DNA of 53,699 nucleotides. Source: an uncultured Flavobacteriales bacterium (GTDB lineage Bacteria > Bacteroidota > Bacteroidia > Flavobacteriales_E > Vicingaceae). The notes under the pieces are model-generated. The model was not told the origin of the DNA, made no database searches, and saw only the letters and a program-made list of their open reading frames with translations. Shown one piece after another: positions 7,423-16,315 of the stretch (positions within the stretch are counted from its first letter, which is position 1; every line of letters begins with the position of its first letter). Made by a program: the position numbers and the translations under genes. The stretch lies in assembly GCA_905479995.1 (NCBI GenBank), contig CAJQON010000046.1, positions 1-53,699 on the forward strand, read 5' to 3'.

Positions 7423-7800
7423 ATGAAACCGATTTTAATCCTTCTCTCCCTAACCTTAATTTTTGGCTGTTCATCTTCAAACAACATTATAGAATCACAG
7501 ACCAAGAAAGCTGAAACCCCAAACATATACCATTGCCAAGTCATCCATAAACAGTTTCAAAGCAAAGGTGGAAAAATGATCAGTATCAGTGAATTATACC
7601 TGCGGTGTTCCGTTCAAGATTACTTCATTAAAATTTGCGAAAGCAATTACACTAAAGCAGAATTAATGAAATATGTAAATACAGGAATAAGTGCAGAAAT
7701 TGAAATAAGAGATGGTCTGTGGGATAACTGCAGCAGTAATTTAGCTGAAGTACAAAGTCGAACAGGAAGCTATATTATTATCAAATCAATTAAAGAGTAA
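7423..7800 (+). CDS. Small predicted lipoprotein, function unknown
   Basis: A 125-residue protein with a lipoprotein signal (MKPILILLSLTLIFGC, lipobox L-I-F-G-C, acylated Cys16) followed by a Ser/Asn-rich linker. The globular part has further cysteines (H-C-Q-V, L-R-C-S-V, K-I-C-E-S, D-N-C-S-S) and ends in I-I-I-K-S-I-K-E. The shape (short, all-beta-looking, with a late 'V-Q-S-R-T-G-S-Y-I-I-I' strand) is like many envelope lipoproteins, but I do not recognise a family. It ends flush against the convergent gene at 7801 with no intergenic base. Confidence 0.7.
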   Translation: MKPILILLSLTLIFGCSSSNNIIESQTKKAETPNIYHCQVIHKQFQSKGGKMISISELYLRCSVQDYFIKICESNYTKAELMKYVNTGISAEIEIRDGLWDNCSSNLAEVQSRTGSYIIIKSIKE

Positions 7801-8310
7801 TTACTTCGCTTTAGCCTCTTCTTTTAATCTTTTCAGCTCCTTTTTTACCGATTGACTATACGTTTTATCGTGCAAATATTCTCCTTCCTCTTTATCATAT
7901 TTAATAACTGCTGTTGGAAAATCTAAACTAGCAATATCAATCCCTTTAAACTTTGAAAGCCCCATTAAATCTACTTTAAACTCATAAGTATACTTACCAG
8001 CAAACTCAGTTTTTTCTTTAGTCGAAATCTGAATTCGCTCTGTTACACAACCTTTAGTACTCACTTCAACCATATATTCCATATCACTAAATAGAATAAA
8101 CTGAAACTTCCCTTTTTTTGAGGATGTAAGCTGTACTACTTTATTGTTTTGAAAGAGTTTTACCGATGCTGTCTCAATTTTTTCACCCTGCTTAAACACA
8201 TATCCTTTGATAACCAAACTACTAGTTTTAGCAGAATACTTTAAAGGTTTAGCTCCTGAAAATACCAAAAACATTAAACTCAAAACAACAATCAACTTTA
8301 CCCTAGCCAT
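7801..8310 (-). CDS. Secreted protein with carboxypeptidase-regulatory-like domain
   Basis: 169 residues. An N-terminal hydrophobic signal (about residues 5-20) precedes a single Ig/transthyretin-like domain with the signature V-I-K-G-Y-V-F-K-Q-G-E-K-I-E-T-A-S-V-K-L-F, K-G-K-F-Q-F and Y-M-V-E-V-S-T-K-G-C. This is the CarboxypepD_reg-like fold also found at the N-terminus of TonB receptors, here as a standalone. The last ~45 residues are Lys/Glu-rich and probably helical. It is likely periplasmic or surface exposed. No partner is evident: the neighbours are convergent on one side and a divergent gap on the other. Confidence 0.75.
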   Translation of the reverse strand: MARVKLIVVLSLMFLVFSGAKPLKYSAKTSSLVIKGYVFKQGEKIETASVKLFQNNKVVQLTSSKKGKFQFILFSDMEYMVEVSTKGCVTERIQISTKEKTEFAGKYTYEFKVDLMGLSKFKGIDIASLDFPTAVIKYDKEEGEYLHDKTYSQSVKKELKRLKEEAKAK

Positions 8311-8439
8311 AATTCAACTTTATATTTAAGTTGCTAACTTATAAAAAAATAGCTACAACGAGCTAACATCCAACCCAAAAAGAAGGAGGAAATGACCTTA
8401 CCAATCAATTTTCAACTTTCAAAATAATTCACATCTGGC

Positions 8440-8457
8440 ATTTAGTTAGAACTAAAT
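8440..8457. promoter_or_regulatory. 18-bp palindrome in the 8311-8562 gap
   Basis: ATTTAGTT-AG-AACTAAAT is a perfect 8+8 inverted repeat with a 2-base centre, about 105 bases upstream of the next plus-strand gene. The symmetry and short centre suit a dimeric regulator's operator better than an RNA hairpin. No regulator gene is adjacent. Confidence 0.35.
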
Positions 8458-8467
8458 CAAGACTAAT

Positions 8468-8498
8468 AGGAGGATATTCTTTGCATACCCTCCTTTTG
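8468..8498 (+). terminator. Hairpin followed by TTTTG, terminator- or attenuator-like
   Basis: AGGAGG (8468-8473) pairs with CCTCCT (8489-8494), extended by T-A-T/A-T-A pairs past one mismatch, with a 7-base loop and a short T-run. No plus-strand gene lies directly upstream, so it would end a small RNA from the 8330-8500 region or attenuate readthrough into the gene at 8563. The AGGAGG looks like a Shine-Dalgarno sequence but is about 90 bases from any start codon. Confidence 0.4.
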
Positions 8499-8512
8499 TT
8501 ATGTTCTATTTT

Positions 8513-8520
8513 TAAGTTTG
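8513..8520 (+). promoter_or_regulatory. Candidate -7 box (TAAGTTTG) of the gene at 8563
   Basis: Exact TAnnTTTG match 42 bases before the ATG. The nearest upstream TTTG (8495-8498) is only 14 bases away, closer than the usual 19-21, so the -33 contact is uncertain. It predicts a leader of about 35 bases. Confidence 0.4.
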
Positions 8521-8562
8521 GTATGGTGATTGCAAATATGCAAACATCACTAAATTAATACA

Positions 8563-8802
8563 ATGGAAAATTTAGACCTAAGGTACAATGATGTCGCTTT
8601 TTACAACATTACAGATAGCATACAAAAATCATTTGTAATAAGTATTAGAAGTAGCATTGAAAGGGCACTACGACCAGTAAAAAAAGAGCTAGAAAAATCT
8701 GAAGGATACGTAAGAGTAAACTATAAAGATGATCGCTTAGAAATTACAACATTTCAACTACCGATTAACTTAGAAGAAAAAATTCACCGTATATTAAAGT
8801 AA
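8563..8802 (+). CDS. Small hypothetical cytoplasmic protein
   Basis: A 79-residue protein with no signal peptide or TM segment. It is charged and probably alpha/beta: a helix with S-I-R-S-S-I-E-R-A-L-R-P-V-K-K-E-L-E-K, a Y-V-R-V-N-Y-K-D-D-R-L-E-I-T-T-F strand pair and a final helix. I recognise no family. It is supported as a real gene by normal codon use, a -7 box upstream, and a stop codon that falls 2 bases from the convergent lipoprotein gene, as at other convergent junctions here. Confidence 0.6.
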   Translation: MENLDLRYNDVAFYNITDSIQKSFVISIRSSIERALRPVKKELEKSEGYVRVNYKDDRLEITTFQLPINLEEKIHRILK

Positions 8803-8804
8803 CC

Positions 8805-9665
8805 CTAATCTACTACAACAACCAAATACTTGGATGAAGACCAAAACAAATCAGCATCAAGAATAACAATTTTAGCAGACTTACTCTCCAATCCTTCAAT
8901 TTTATATGATTCTTTAGAGTGATTGGTCACTACTTTAACTTTTTCACTCATCAATTCTATTTCATTGGTCACACTAATATCTACCTGAGTAAAATATTCC
9001 TTATTAAAATCTTCAGATAGTTTTTTAGTTTTTCCAATACCAATAAAACCACCTTCTTTAGAAATTACACCTTGACTTTCTAACTCTTTTGATGAACCAT
9101 AACAGTAAAATGCCATGTTCAATTCATCTTCTTGCTTCCCTAACTCTTCAATCCTATTATTATACTCCTGAAACAACACTTCCAACTGCTGATTGGCCTC
9201 AACTAATTGTGTTTGTAAAGTTGCAATGTGCGCATCTTTTTCTTGCAATTGAATCGATAAATTTTGTATCATAGTTTCTAACTCAACAATTTTTAAGTTA
9301 GATTTTTTTAATCGAGAATTTAGCGTTGCCATTTTCTTCTTGTTCTGCAATAACAAATCATTAATCAATTCAATATCATTCATAATATCGTCTTTCATAT
9401 TATTGTCCATCTCCACATTCCCCTTATCAAAACGAGCAGTCATTATTTTTTCTCGTTCTTTAATTTGAGCCAAATTCTCTTGAATTTCATTCATAGAACC
9501 CATAAAGTCAACAATCATAGCTTCTTTATCATCCAATTGTCCAAACGCTTCCGACTTTTCTGCCTCAAGCTCCGCTATCTTACTTTCTAATTCATCCGTA
9601 TTACACGAAAAAAATAGTGTTACACCCATCATTAAAACTAAAACTCTCAATACATTCCAATTCAT
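8805..9665 (-). CDS. Coiled-coil lipoprotein, function unknown
   Basis: 286 residues from the ATG at 9665 (another ATG sits one codon earlier at 9668, and the frame is open to 9704). This start gives a lipoprotein signal ending L-F-F-S-C, with the acylated Cys about residue 21. Residues roughly 25-180 form a long heptad-patterned coiled coil (E-S-K-I-A-E-L-E-A-E-K, I-V-E-L-E-T-M-I-Q-N-L). The C-terminal ~100 residues form a small globular domain with F-Y-C-Y-G-S-S-K-E-L-E-S-Q-G-V and I-G-I-G-K-T-K-K-L-S-E-D-F-N, a pattern I have seen in uncharacterised Bacteroidota lipoproteins. It probably projects from a membrane into the periplasm. Confidence 0.72.
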   Translation of the reverse strand: MNWNVLRVLVLMMGVTLFFSCNTDELESKIAELEAEKSEAFGQLDDKEAMIVDFMGSMNEIQENLAQIKEREKIMTARFDKGNVEMDNNMKDDIMNDIELINDLLLQNKKKMATLNSRLKKSNLKIVELETMIQNLSIQLQEKDAHIATLQTQLVEANQQLEVLFQEYNNRIEELGKQEDELNMAFYCYGSSKELESQGVISKEGGFIGIGKTKKLSEDFNKEYFTQVDISVTNEIELMSEKVKVVTNHSKESYKIEGLESKSAKIVILDADLFWSSSKYLVVVVD

Positions 9666-9742
9666 CATAAATTTTGTTTTTAAGACTAACTTACTAAGCC
9701 ACAAATTATTACTTTTATAATCGCTTATTAAAAAATAAACTT

Positions 9743-10444
9743 ATGATTTTTAAACGAATTTTATTCCTAATTGTTCTAACAATTTCATTTTATTCTTGCA
9801 TTAATTCAGTAGATGGTGATGGAAACATAGCATCTGAAGAAAGAAATGTTGAATCGTTTAGTAAAATTGACATTTCTGGAGAGTTTGAAATAATGTTAAA
9901 CCAAGGGAAAACAGAAAAAGTAGAAATTGAAGCAGACGAAAATCTTTTAGAACTAATTTCTACCGAAACCAAAAACGAAACACTTATCATCAAAACCACT
10001 GAAGACATAGGTAGTACCAAATCTTTAAAAATTTACATTACTGTTGTCAACCTAGAAGATATTGATGTTTCTGGTGCGGTTACTTTAAAAACTAAAGGCA
10101 AGTTGGTAGTTGATGAGCTTGGAATTGATGTTAGTGGAGCTGCTGACATTAATATAGACATTGAAACAGAAACCTTATCAATGGACATGAGTGGAGCAAG
10201 TGAGACATCACTGAAAGGAGAGGCTGACCATTTTGATATTGAACTTTCTGGAGCCAGCGAACTTGAAGCCGATAAATTAAAAACTAAACACACCAAAATA
10301 GACATCTCTGGCGCGGGAGCAGCAACTGTTTATGCTAAAAAAACCTTAGCCGTAGAGATTTCGGGTGCGGGAAGTGTTAAATACAAAGGAAAACCAAAAA
10401 TCACCAAAGACATTAGCGGTGCAGGTTCCATTAAAAAATTATAA
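9743..10444 (+). CDS. Lipoprotein with GIN domain (DUF2807), beta-helix
   Basis: 233 residues. A lipoprotein signal ends S-F-Y-S-C. The mature protein shows the 'head GIN domain' hallmark: G-N-I-A-S-E-E-R-N-V-E-S-F-S-K-I-D-I-S-G, then V-E-I-E-A-D-E-N-L. The rest is a run of D/E-I/V/L-S-G-A units roughly every 20 residues (D-V-S-G-A, D-M-S-G-A, E-L-S-G-A, D-I-S-G-A, E-I-S-G-A), the turns of a right-handed beta-helix. Family members are envelope proteins of unknown function, sometimes called auto-transporter adhesin head GIN proteins. The gene is divergent from the coiled-coil lipoprotein. Confidence 0.92.
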   Translation: MIFKRILFLIVLTISFYSCINSVDGDGNIASEERNVESFSKIDISGEFEIMLNQGKTEKVEIEADENLLELISTETKNETLIIKTTEDIGSTKSLKIYITVVNLEDIDVSGAVTLKTKGKLVVDELGIDVSGAADINIDIETETLSMDMSGASETSLKGEADHFDIELSGASELEADKLKTKHTKIDISGAGAATVYAKKTLAVEISGAGSVKYKGKPKITKDISGAGSIKKL

Positions 10445-10510
10445 TCTCATAAAAAAAGTGATGAGTGGTAATGTACTTTAATCAACTACTTTATATTTTA
10501 GTGCTACTGA

Positions 10511-10957
10511 ATGGAAAAACTCCTAAAAATATACAACAAAGTCAATCAATTTGGAATCGAGAACGACCTTCGTTTAAGCATTATTAATGAAGGAACTATT
10601 GAATACCGAATGTTGGTAAAATCCAAGCATTTGGCAACACCAACAACTGCACATGGCGGAGTTATTGCTGCATTAATGGATGGTGTACTCGGAGTTGCTG
10701 CTTTAAGTGCAGTAGCAAAAGAAGAAAAACTGGTAGCTACATTAGAATTTAAAATTAGCTATTATAAACCAGCCTTTGAAGGAGATGAATTACTCGGAAA
10801 AGGCACCGTAGAAAAAAAAGGAAACAGAATAATTTTTGCTTCAGGTGAAATATTAAATCAAAACAACGAAATAGTAGCCAAGGCATCAGGAACATTTAAT
10901 GCCTATCCTTTTGAAAAAAGTGATGTGGCTCAATACATTAAAAATACTCAAAACTAG
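10511..10957 (+). CDS. PaaI-family hotdog thioesterase
   Basis: 148 residues, the usual length. The hotdog signature is clear: A-H-G-G-V-I-A-A-L-M-D-G-V-L-G-V-A-A (central helix with catalytic Asp/Gly region), then A-T-L-E-F-K-I-S-Y-Y-K-P-A and L-L-G-K-G-T-V-E-K-K-G-N-R-I-I-F-A-S-G-E-I. Such enzymes hydrolyse acyl-CoA or phenylacetyl-type thioesters in the cytoplasm; the substrate cannot be read from sequence. The gene ends 2 bases before the VPS10/BNR protein, so they are cotranscribed, although no functional link is obvious. Confidence 0.92.
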   Translation: MEKLLKIYNKVNQFGIENDLRLSIINEGTIEYRMLVKSKHLATPTTAHGGVIAALMDGVLGVAALSAVAKEEKLVATLEFKISYYKPAFEGDELLGKGTVEKKGNRIIFASGEILNQNNEIVAKASGTFNAYPFEKSDVAQYIKNTQN

Positions 10958-10959
10958 AT

Positions 10960-13900
10960 ATGAAAAAACTAATTATCATCACATTATCCATTGCGTTATC
11001 TTTTAATATTAGCGCACAAAAAAACAAAAAGTCTACCCCAAAAAGCAAGTACAATTCAGGGCTTTTTAGCGCTTTAAAATTTAGAAGTGTTGGTCCAGCT
11101 TTTACTTCTGGTAGAGTTGCCGACATAGCAGTAAACCCAAACAACCACTCGCAATACTATTTGGCTGTAGCAAGTGGTGGAGTTTGGAAAACTGATAACT
11201 CTGGAAACACCTACTACCCTATTTTTGATGGACAAGGATCTTATTCTATTGGTTGTGTTACCATAGATCCCAACAACGAAAATGCAGTTTGGGTTGGAAC
11301 TGGCGAAAACAATAATCAACGAAGTGTTGCTTATGGTGATGGTGTATATAAGTCATTAGACGGAGGTAAATCATGGAATAATGTCGGTTTAAAAACATCT
11401 GAACACATCGGAAATATAATAGTACATCCAACCAACTCTAACATTGTTTATGTTGCAGCATATGGTCCATTATGGAAAGAAGGTGGAGAAAGAGGAGTTT
11501 ACAAAACGACAGATGGCGGAAAAACGTGGAACAGAATATTAGAAATCTCTAAACATACCGGTATAGCAGAAATTGCAATGGATCCTAGAGACCCAAATAC
11601 CATTTATGCTTCAGCGCATCAAAGAAGAAGACATGTTTTTACTTACTTAGGTGGTGGACCAGAATCTGGCTTACACAAAACTACAGATGGTGGAAAAACG
11701 TGGAAGAAAATCAACAAAGGACTTCCTGCCGTTGACAAAGGAAGAATAGGTTTAGCAATATCTCCAGTAAATCCAGATTACATTTATGCCATTGTTGAAG
11801 CTGCTCAAGGAAAAGGTGGTTTTTACAGAAGTACCAACAGAGGAGAAAGCTGGGAAAAAAGAAGCAGTTATGCCACCAGCGGAAATTACTACCAAGAAAT
11901 AGTTTGTGATCCAAAAAACAAAGATTTGATTTACTCTATGTCTACTTGGTTACATCATACAGAAGATGGTGGTAAAACCTTCAAAAAAACAGGAGAAAAA
12001 AGCAAGCACGTGGACAACCATTGCATGTGGATAGACCCTAACGACACCAAACACTGGGTAGTTGGTTGTGATGGTGGAATGTATGAAACTTGGGATGCAG
12101 CAAGCAACTGGCAGTTTAAAGCCAATTTACCTATTACACAATTTTATAAAGTTGCTACAGATAATGCCTCTCCTTTTTACAACATCTATGGAGGAACACA
12201 AGACAACAGTAGTCAAGGTGGACCATCAAGAACCACTAACAACGTGGGTATTGTAAATTCCGATTGGTACATTACCAATGGTGGTGATGGTTTTGAATCT
12301 CAAGTTGATCCCACAGATGATAACATTGTTTACGCTCAATCTCAATATGGATGGTTAGTGCGTTTCGATAAAAAGAGTGGAGAAAAAACAGCCATCAAGC
12401 CATTCCCTAAAAAAGACGGAGACGCTTTACGATGGAACTGGGATGCACCTTTATTAATTAGTCCACACAATAATAAAAGAATCTATTTTGCTGCCAACAA
12501 ACTATTTAAAAGCGATGACAGAGGAGACACATGGGATGAAATTAGTGGAGATTTAACACGTCAATTAGACCGTAATAAATTAAAAGTAATGGACCAAATA
12601 TGGAGCATTGATGCGGTTATGAAAAACAAATCGACCACCATTTTTGGCAACATCGTTGCTTTAGATGAATCTCCAAAAAAAGAAGGATTATTGTATGTTG
12701 GTACAGATGATGGATTAATTCAGGTTTCTGAAAATCAAGGACAAACTTGGACAAAACACATCGGGTTTACAGGTGTTCCGACAATGACTTATGTTAACAT
12801 GCTAAAGGCTTCAAAGCACAATGAAAATGAAGTATTTGCCATTTTTAACAACCACAAAAGAGGCGATTTTAAACCTTACGTTTTAAAAAGTAGTGACAAA
12901 GGAAAAACATGGAATTCTATTGCTGGAAATTTACCAGAAAGTGGCGCAGTTTACTGTATTGAACAAGATCATGTGAACCCAAACATCCTTTTTGTAGGAA
13001 CAGAATTTGGTGTTTTTGTAACGCTAAACGGAGGAACTCACTGGACACAATTAAAAGCTGGATTACCAACAATTGCAGTTAGAGACATGGAAATTCAGCA
13101 ACGTGAAAACGACTTGGTTTTAGGAACTTTCGGAAGAAGTTTTTACGTATTAGATGACTATTCTGCTTTAAGAGAATTGGCCGATGAAAGCTTATTAGCG
13201 AAAAGAGCACATATTTTTGACATTAAAAAAGGCTTAATGTTTAACACTAGAAACCCATTAGGCTACAAAGGGAAAAATGCACAAGGCGAAAGCTACTATG
13301 CAGCCAAAAACCCAGCAGTAGGATCGGTAATTACCTATTATTTTAGCGACTCATTAAAAACCGCTCAAGAATTAAGGCGAGCTAAGGAAAAGAAAAGTAC
13401 AGACGACCACTACCCTACTAAAGAAGAAATTAAAAAAGAAGCACAAGAAGAAAAAGCGTTCTTACTTTTTGTAATTCAAGATGAAAACGGAGATGAAATT
13501 CAAAAAATTAAAACTGATGCTGGTGCAGGAGTTAAAAAAGTAGTTTGGAATTTCAGGTACGCACCAACTGGACCAATTAAATTAAAAACAAGAAAGTCTG
13601 GTCGTTATGGATCAGAAGATGTTGGTCAACTGGCCTTACCAGGAAAATACACCGTTACCGCCTACCTAAGTAGCAACGGTAAAACTGAAAAACTAACCGA
13701 ACCTAAAGCCTTCGAAATTGAACTATTAAACAACGCTACACTTCCTGCAACGGACAAAAAGGCATTGTTAGCATTTCAAAAAGAAGTAGCCGAGTTAAGA
13801 AGATCTGCCGATGGTGCCGAACGATTACTTGGCGAAATGCACAACAAACTTAAATACATTAAAGTAGCCATAGAAACTACTCCTAATGTAGATTTAGAAC

Positions 13901-14220
13901 TTTTAAGTAAAGTAAAAAAGTTAGAGTTAGCCATGCATAAAACAAGTATTGAACTTTATGGAGATGGAGATCTATCAAAACATGAATATGAAACCTACCC
14001 TGGATTAAGCAGCAGAATCGGTATTGTAATTTATGGCATGTGGAATTCTACAGCTGCGCCAACAACAACGGCTAAAAACAACATTAAAATTGCCAAAGAA
14101 GAATATGTGCCCGTTTTAGCTGAAATTCAAAACTATGTAACCGAAGTTGCCAATTTAGAAAAAGCTTTAGGCGTTTCACCATACACTCCAGGAAGAGGAA
14201 AAGAATGGAAAAAAGATTAA
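10960..14220 (+). CDS. Secreted VPS10/BNR-repeat beta-propeller protein (sortilin-like)
   Basis: A 1086-residue protein with a signal peptide (MKKLIIITLSIALSFNISAQ). Residues ~35-760 carry Asp-box/BNR repeats: T-D-N-S-G-N-T-Y, S-L-D-G-G-K-S-W-N, T-T-D-G-G-K-T-W (twice), S-T-N-R-G-E-S-W, S-D-R-G-D-T-W, S-E-N-Q-G-Q-T-W and S-S-D-K-G-K-T-W, as in the ten-bladed VPS10 and sialidase-like propellers. The C-terminal third (V-V-W-N-F-R-Y-A-P-T-G and a P-G-K-Y-T-V strand) is Ig-like, ending in a helical tail. There is no T9SS sorting domain, so it is probably periplasmic. Such proteins are often annotated 'glycosyl hydrolase', but the repeat alone does not show catalysis. The end is followed by a strong palindrome. 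Confidence 0.9.
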   Translation: MKKLIIITLSIALSFNISAQKNKKSTPKSKYNSGLFSALKFRSVGPAFTSGRVADIAVNPNNHSQYYLAVASGGVWKTDNSGNTYYPIFDGQGSYSIGCVTIDPNNENAVWVGTGENNNQRSVAYGDGVYKSLDGGKSWNNVGLKTSEHIGNIIVHPTNSNIVYVAAYGPLWKEGGERGVYKTTDGGKTWNRILEISKHTGIAEIAMDPRDPNTIYASAHQRRRHVFTYLGGGPESGLHKTTDGGKTWKKINKGLPAVDKGRIGLAISPVNPDYIYAIVEAAQGKGGFYRSTNRGESWEKRSSYATSGNYYQEIVCDPKNKDLIYSMSTWLHHTEDGGKTFKKTGEKSKHVDNHCMWIDPNDTKHWVVGCDGGMYETWDAASNWQFKANLPITQFYKVATDNASPFYNIYGGTQDNSSQGGPSRTTNNVGIVNSDWYITNGGDGFESQVDPTDDNIVYAQSQYGWLVRFDKKSGEKTAIKPFPKKDGDALRWNWDAPLLISPHNNKRIYFAANKLFKSDDRGDTWDEISGDLTRQLDRNKLKVMDQIWSIDAVMKNKSTTIFGNIVALDESPKKEGLLYVGTDDGLIQVSENQGQTWTKHIGFTGVPTMTYVNMLKASKHNENEVFAIFNNHKRGDFKPYVLKSSDKGKTWNSIAGNLPESGAVYCIEQDHVNPNILFVGTEFGVFVTLNGGTHWTQLKAGLPTIAVRDMEIQQRENDLVLGTFGRSFYVLDDYSALRELADESLLAKRAHIFDIKKGLMFNTRNPLGYKGKNAQGESYYAAKNPAVGSVITYYFSDSLKTAQELRRAKEKKSTDDHYPTKEEIKKEAQEEKAFLLFVIQDENGDEIQKIKTDAGAGVKKVVWNFRYAPTGPIKLKTRKSGRYGSEDVGQLALPGKYTVTAYLSSNGKTEKLTEPKAFEIELLNNATLPATDKKALLAFQKEVAELRRSADGAERLLGEMHNKLKYIKVAIETTPNVDLELLSKVKKLELAMHKTSIELYGDGDLSKHEYETYPGLSSRIGIVIYGMWNSTAAPTTTAKNNIKIAKEEYVPVLAEIQNYVTEVANLEKALGVSPYTPGRGKEWKKD

Positions 14221-14227
14221 CTGTAAT

Positions 14228-14281
14228 AAACTCTAAAAAAAATGGCTGAATTAATTAATTCAGCCATTTTTTTTAGAGTTT
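14228..14281. terminator. Perfect 54-bp palindrome, bidirectional terminator
   Basis: The left arm (14228-14254: AAACTCT, eight A, TGGCTGAATTAA) and right arm (14255-14281) are exact reverse complements, with no unpaired centre. In either direction transcription yields a TGGCTGAA/TTCAGCCA stem followed by T8. It lies between the convergent VPS10-like gene (ends 14220) and T9SS gene (ends 14289), so it can end both transcripts. Confidence 0.9.
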
Positions 14282-14288
14282 ACTTACC

Positions 14289-16163
14289 TCACTCATGCAA
14301 TACAACAACTTTATGAGTAAATGTATTGTTTTCAGTTGCTATGACGACAAAATAAATGCCATTATCGAAATCTCGTAAGGAAATGTTTAATTGCTTTTCA
14401 TCAGCAATACTCCGGGAATAAACCTCCTTTCCAGTAAGGTCTATTAAAGAGACATTAGTTCCTTTAATTTCTCCCAAATCAATAAACAATTCTTCATTGG
14501 CTGGATTGGGGTAAATATTAGCAACCCCATTCGCGCTAACCTCGTTTATACTTGTTCCTAAAACTTTTACACAAGCAGAAGTATCTGCACAGGCATTTAG
14601 CTGAACTATTACCGCATAGTTCCCATCTCTTTTAGGTGAATAACTATATCCTGTAGCTCCTGGTATAGCAGCATTCCCTTTGGCACAGTCTATCCATTGA
14701 TAAGCAGCAGCTAATGTATCATTAGCCCGAATTCCGTTGGTTATTAATAAAGTTGACGCATCTATTGTTGTATTTACATCGCATATCCCAAAAATATAAG
14801 CCGCTCCTGCATTAGTCAATGAATCTTGATTGTGAACATTAAAAGATTCACCCCAAGCACCCACAATGGCATTGCTATCGGAAAGCGCAACATTATAACC
14901 AAAATAACCCTTCCATTCTCTATCCTTACTCACTATTTTTTGTGTTTGAATCCAACTTCCAACAGTATTTTTTTTGTAAAAATACGCAGCTCCTCCCCAT
15001 TTTATTGAATCAGCACCCAACTCATTAAAAACATTGCCACGAGCTCCAATAAGTAACACATCACCAGAAATGGCAACAGAGCTTCCAAAAGCATTTATTA
15101 CTCCTCGATCTAAAGCAACTAATTTTTGTTGTTGATTGTAATGGCCTGAAGTATTTCGCTTAAAAACATAAGCCGCACCAGCAAGAGGCTTCTCATCACC
15201 TCCTATTGTATCAGCAAAATCTTCCCCTGAAGCTCCTACTATAAGAAAATCACCCTCCATCGTAACAGATTTACCAAAAAGCGCAGAAGTATCTCTATCT
15301 GATGCCATCACTTTTTGCTGAAAATCCCAGCTAACAGGATTTGTGTTTCGTTTAAATAGGCTTACTGATCCAGCAAAATTCATTGAGTCAATGGTGTTAG
15401 CAAAATCATCACCGAATACTCCAATTGCAATATAATCTCCAGCTATGGCAACAGAACTTCCAAAGTAATTATCTTCATGTGGCACATTTTCAATCAACTT
15501 AGCTACTTCTATCCATTTTCCAAACGAATTTTTTTCAAACACATAAGCAGCACCTACATAATTCAACCCAAGTGTATCTTTGTATTTGGCTCCAATTAGG
15601 GCATAGTTCCCGTCTATGGCAATAGAACTCCCAAAAAAATCACCACTATCTCTATCGCTAGCAACTATTTTTTGTTTTTCCACCCAAATTCCGGTTTGAA
15701 TATCTCGCTCAAAAACATAAGCTGAACCTGCTGAAACCATATAATTAGCTCCATTGGATCCAATGGTATCTCCTCCATCTCTGGGTGCACCAACAATGGC
15801 ATAGTTTCCTAATATGGCAACAACTCCAAAAAATTCATTGATTGAATCCCTGTCAGAAGCCACTAACTTTTGTGCTTCTACCCATGCTCCCTTAGCACTT
15901 TTAGTATAAATATAAGCTGCTCCTGCACCCAAAATAAAATTTGTATTGTTTGAATCACCTTTTGCAGCAGGTGCTCCAACAATTGCATAATCACCTGAAA
16001 TAGCTAGACTACTTCCAAATTGAATATTAGAATCTCTATCGGATTCAACTATCTTATTAATTAAGTTGAAATTTTGAGCATTTGCTTTATTTAAACTTGT
16101 TATACAGAGAAGGAAAGAAATTCCAACAATTAAGTATTCTTTTGTTTTGTGCCTTTTTTTCAT
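14289..16163 (-). CDS. FG-GAP beta-propeller protein with T9SS type A sorting domain
   Basis: 624 residues with an N-terminal signal (hydrophobic stretch ending N-K-A-N-A-Q). Seven FG-GAP-like repeats follow, each with F-G-x-S-V-A-I-x-G-D-Y-x-x-I-G-A, G-A-A-Y-V-F, and W-x-x-x-Q-K-x-V-A-S-D-R-D, consistent with a seven-bladed integrin-like propeller at about residues 40-480. A short cysteine-containing linker domain (about 480-545) precedes the T9SS C-terminal domain: N-I-Y-P-N-P-A-N-E-E-L, V-S-L-I-D-L-T-G-K-E-V-Y and F-D-N-G-I-Y-F-V-V-I. It is thus predicted to cross the outer membrane by T9SS and be attached to the cell surface or released; an adhesin role is plausible but inferred. Confidence 0.93.
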   Translation of the reverse strand: MKKRHKTKEYLIVGISFLLCITSLNKANAQNFNLINKIVESDRDSNIQFGSSLAISGDYAIVGAPAAKGDSNNTNFILGAGAAYIYTKSAKGAWVEAQKLVASDRDSINEFFGVVAILGNYAIVGAPRDGGDTIGSNGANYMVSAGSAYVFERDIQTGIWVEKQKIVASDRDSGDFFGSSIAIDGNYALIGAKYKDTLGLNYVGAAYVFEKNSFGKWIEVAKLIENVPHEDNYFGSSVAIAGDYIAIGVFGDDFANTIDSMNFAGSVSLFKRNTNPVSWDFQQKVMASDRDTSALFGKSVTMEGDFLIVGASGEDFADTIGGDEKPLAGAAYVFKRNTSGHYNQQQKLVALDRGVINAFGSSVAISGDVLLIGARGNVFNELGADSIKWGGAAYFYKKNTVGSWIQTQKIVSKDREWKGYFGYNVALSDSNAIVGAWGESFNVHNQDSLTNAGAAYIFGICDVNTTIDASTLLITNGIRANDTLAAAYQWIDCAKGNAAIPGATGYSYSPKRDGNYAVIVQLNACADTSACVKVLGTSINEVSANGVANIYPNPANEELFIDLGEIKGTNVSLIDLTGKEVYSRSIADEKQLNISLRDFDNGIYFVVIATENNTFTHKVVVLHE

Positions 16164-16214
16164 GTTCGCTTTATTTTAGTTAAAAAATTAAAACGATAGG
16201 AAATTTTAGTGTGA

Positions 16215-16246
16215 CAAAATTATGGCGAAATTGCATTTATTGCAAA
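16215..16246 (-). promoter_or_regulatory. Promoter of the T9SS FG-GAP gene
   Basis: On the minus strand TTTG (16243-16246) and TAATTTTG (16215-16222) are separated by 20 bases, a full match to the Bacteroidota consensus TTTG-N19-21-TAnnTTTG. It predicts a leader of about 45 bases before the ATG at 16163. Confidence 0.75.
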
Positions 16247-16315
16247 ACAAACACTTGCACATTTATTGCACAATTCCATCTTATTGCAGATTTAAACGCG
16301 AAAATGACATTGTTT

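Noticed and set aside
8468-8473. AGGAGG as a Shine-Dalgarno site
   Set aside because: It is about 90 bases from the next start codon and forms one arm of a hairpin.
10033-10305. Minus-strand open frame inside the GIN-domain gene
   Set aside because: It mirrors the S-G-A repeats of the well-supported plus-strand gene and has no start context.
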